Shown piece after piece: positions 63,449 through 64,000 of a stretch of 64,000 bases of DNA. The stretch's first letter is position 1. Each line of letters begins with the position of its first letter. The stretch lies in contig NZ_AKJW01000008.1 of the NCBI RefSeq assembly GCF_000282135.1, positions 1-64,000 of the forward strand, written 5' to 3'. Under the pieces are notes generated by a model, which was given only the letters and a program-made list of their open reading frames with translations, ran no database searches and was not told the origin of the DNA. This stretch comes from Herbaspirillum sp. CF444 (GTDB lineage Bacteria > Pseudomonadota > Gammaproteobacteria > Burkholderiales > Burkholderiaceae_D). Made by a program: the position numbers and the translations under genes.

Positions 63449-64000
63449 ATGCGGGAAATCAATCTGGACCGTCTGCGCACCCTGGTGGCGATCGCCGATC
63501 TGGGCTCGTTTGCCGAGGCGGCGCGCGTGCTGCATCTGGCGCCGCCGACGATCAGTCTCCACATCGCCGACCTCGAAGAGCGCGTCGGCGCGGCGCTGCT
63601 GTCGCGCAAGCGCGGGCAGGTGCGTCCCACGACGATAGGCGAAACCCTGATCGAACGCGCGCGCCGTTTGCTGGCCGATGCCGAACAGGCGCTGCAGGAC
63701 GTGCAACGGCAAGTCCAGGGGTTGGCCGGGCGCGTGCGTCTGGGCGCCTCCACCGGGGCGATTGCGCATTTGCTGCCGCAGGCGCTGGAGGTGTTGGGGC
63801 AGGATCATCCCGGCATCGACGTGCAGGTCGAGGTGCTGACCTCGCAAGAGACGCTGACCCGCCTGAATGAGGGAACGCTGGATGTCGGTCTGGTCGCCTT
63901 GCCGCAGTCGCCGATGGCGCGCTTGTCGGTGCAGCCATGGCGGCGCGATCCGGTGATGGCCTTCCTGCCGGCGGATTGGCGTTGTCCTGCGCGCATCACG
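63449..64000 (+). CDS. LysR family transcriptional regulator, C-terminus beyond window
   Basis: The frame is open from the ATG at 63449 to the window end, 184 codons. The helix-turn-helix (INLDRLRTLVAIADLGSFAEAARVL, in parts, then APPTISLHIADLE) and the start of the effector domain are present. GGGAGG lies 8 bases before the ATG. It is divergent from argC and might regulate it, though that is not certain. Confidence 0.9.
   Translation, partial: MREINLDRLRTLVAIADLGSFAEAARVLHLAPPTISLHIADLEERVGAALLSRKRGQVRPTTIGETLIERARRLLADAEQALQDVQRQVQGLAGRVRLGASTGAIAHLLPQALEVLGQDHPGIDVQVEVLTSQETLTRLNEGTLDVGLVALPQSPMARLSVQPWRRDPVMAFLPADWRCPARIT

Overview
The window is GC-rich, densely packed chromosomal DNA from a betaproteobacterium. 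The gene set (several LysR regulators, a class III alcohol dehydrogenase next to S-formylglutathione hydrolase, a SpecificRecomb membrane protein, a short-form ArgC, a candidate hrp box) fits Oxalobacteraceae, Herbaspirillum-like; that placement is inference from gene content. No rRNA, CRISPR array, insertion sequence, phage or replication origin was seen. One tRNA gene (Ser, UGA) is present.

Region by region. (1) 1-4.7 kb: divergent nrsF (partial) and a bufferin-type operon bufA-bufB-bufC-doxX, then a chemoreceptor. Both sides of the divergent gap carry an exact GTAACC-N16-CGAA promoter, the motif described for sigma-F of Caulobacter. (2) 4.7-9.7 kb: YcaQ-like glycosylase, DoxX/YciI pair, and a LysR gene divergent from a Tat-exported serine hydrolase. 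(3) 9.7-12 kb: a 571-residue unrecognised protein behind a near-consensus hrp box, next to tRNA-Ser; a candidate type III effector. (4) 12-19 kb: atypical SDR, a 31-residue membrane peptide, TauE/SafE exporter, LysR, VOC protein, M20 carboxypeptidase, MFS transporter, DUF1445 protein. (5) 19.5-26 kb: ich-acyl-CoA dehydrogenase-ict-ccl-alcohol dehydrogenase-dctP, a C5-dicarboxylate (probably itaconate) catabolic operon. (6) 26-36.6 kb: Tas-like reductase, MFS exporter, a periplasmic protein, an orphan peptide-binding protein, a large GGDEF-EAL protein and frmA-fghA. (7) 36.7-41.8 kb: tripartite Emr-type efflux operon divergent from its TetR gene. (8) 41.9-48.2 kb: an operon of cupredoxin-like protein, GGDEF-EAL protein, DUF3034 protein and exported truncated haemoglobin, then a secreted-repeat protein with an ECF sigma/anti-sigma pair. 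(9) 48.2-55 kb: SpecificRecomb protein; two small YjfB-type genes each behind a sigma-28-like promoter; hipB-hipA-rluA overlapping and followed by a JmjC-like cupin gene. (10) 55-62 kb: AraC regulator, threonine aldolase, two pirins, two LysR genes, aldo/keto reductase and DoxX, an apparent quinone/electrophile-response region. (11) 62.3-64 kb: argC divergent from a LysR gene cut by the window end.

The most interesting parts are the paired sigma-F promoters of the bufferin locus, the hrp-box gene beside the tRNA, the cupredoxin/c-di-GMP/DUF3034/haemoglobin operon, and the two sigma-28-preceded small genes that share a C-terminal tail.
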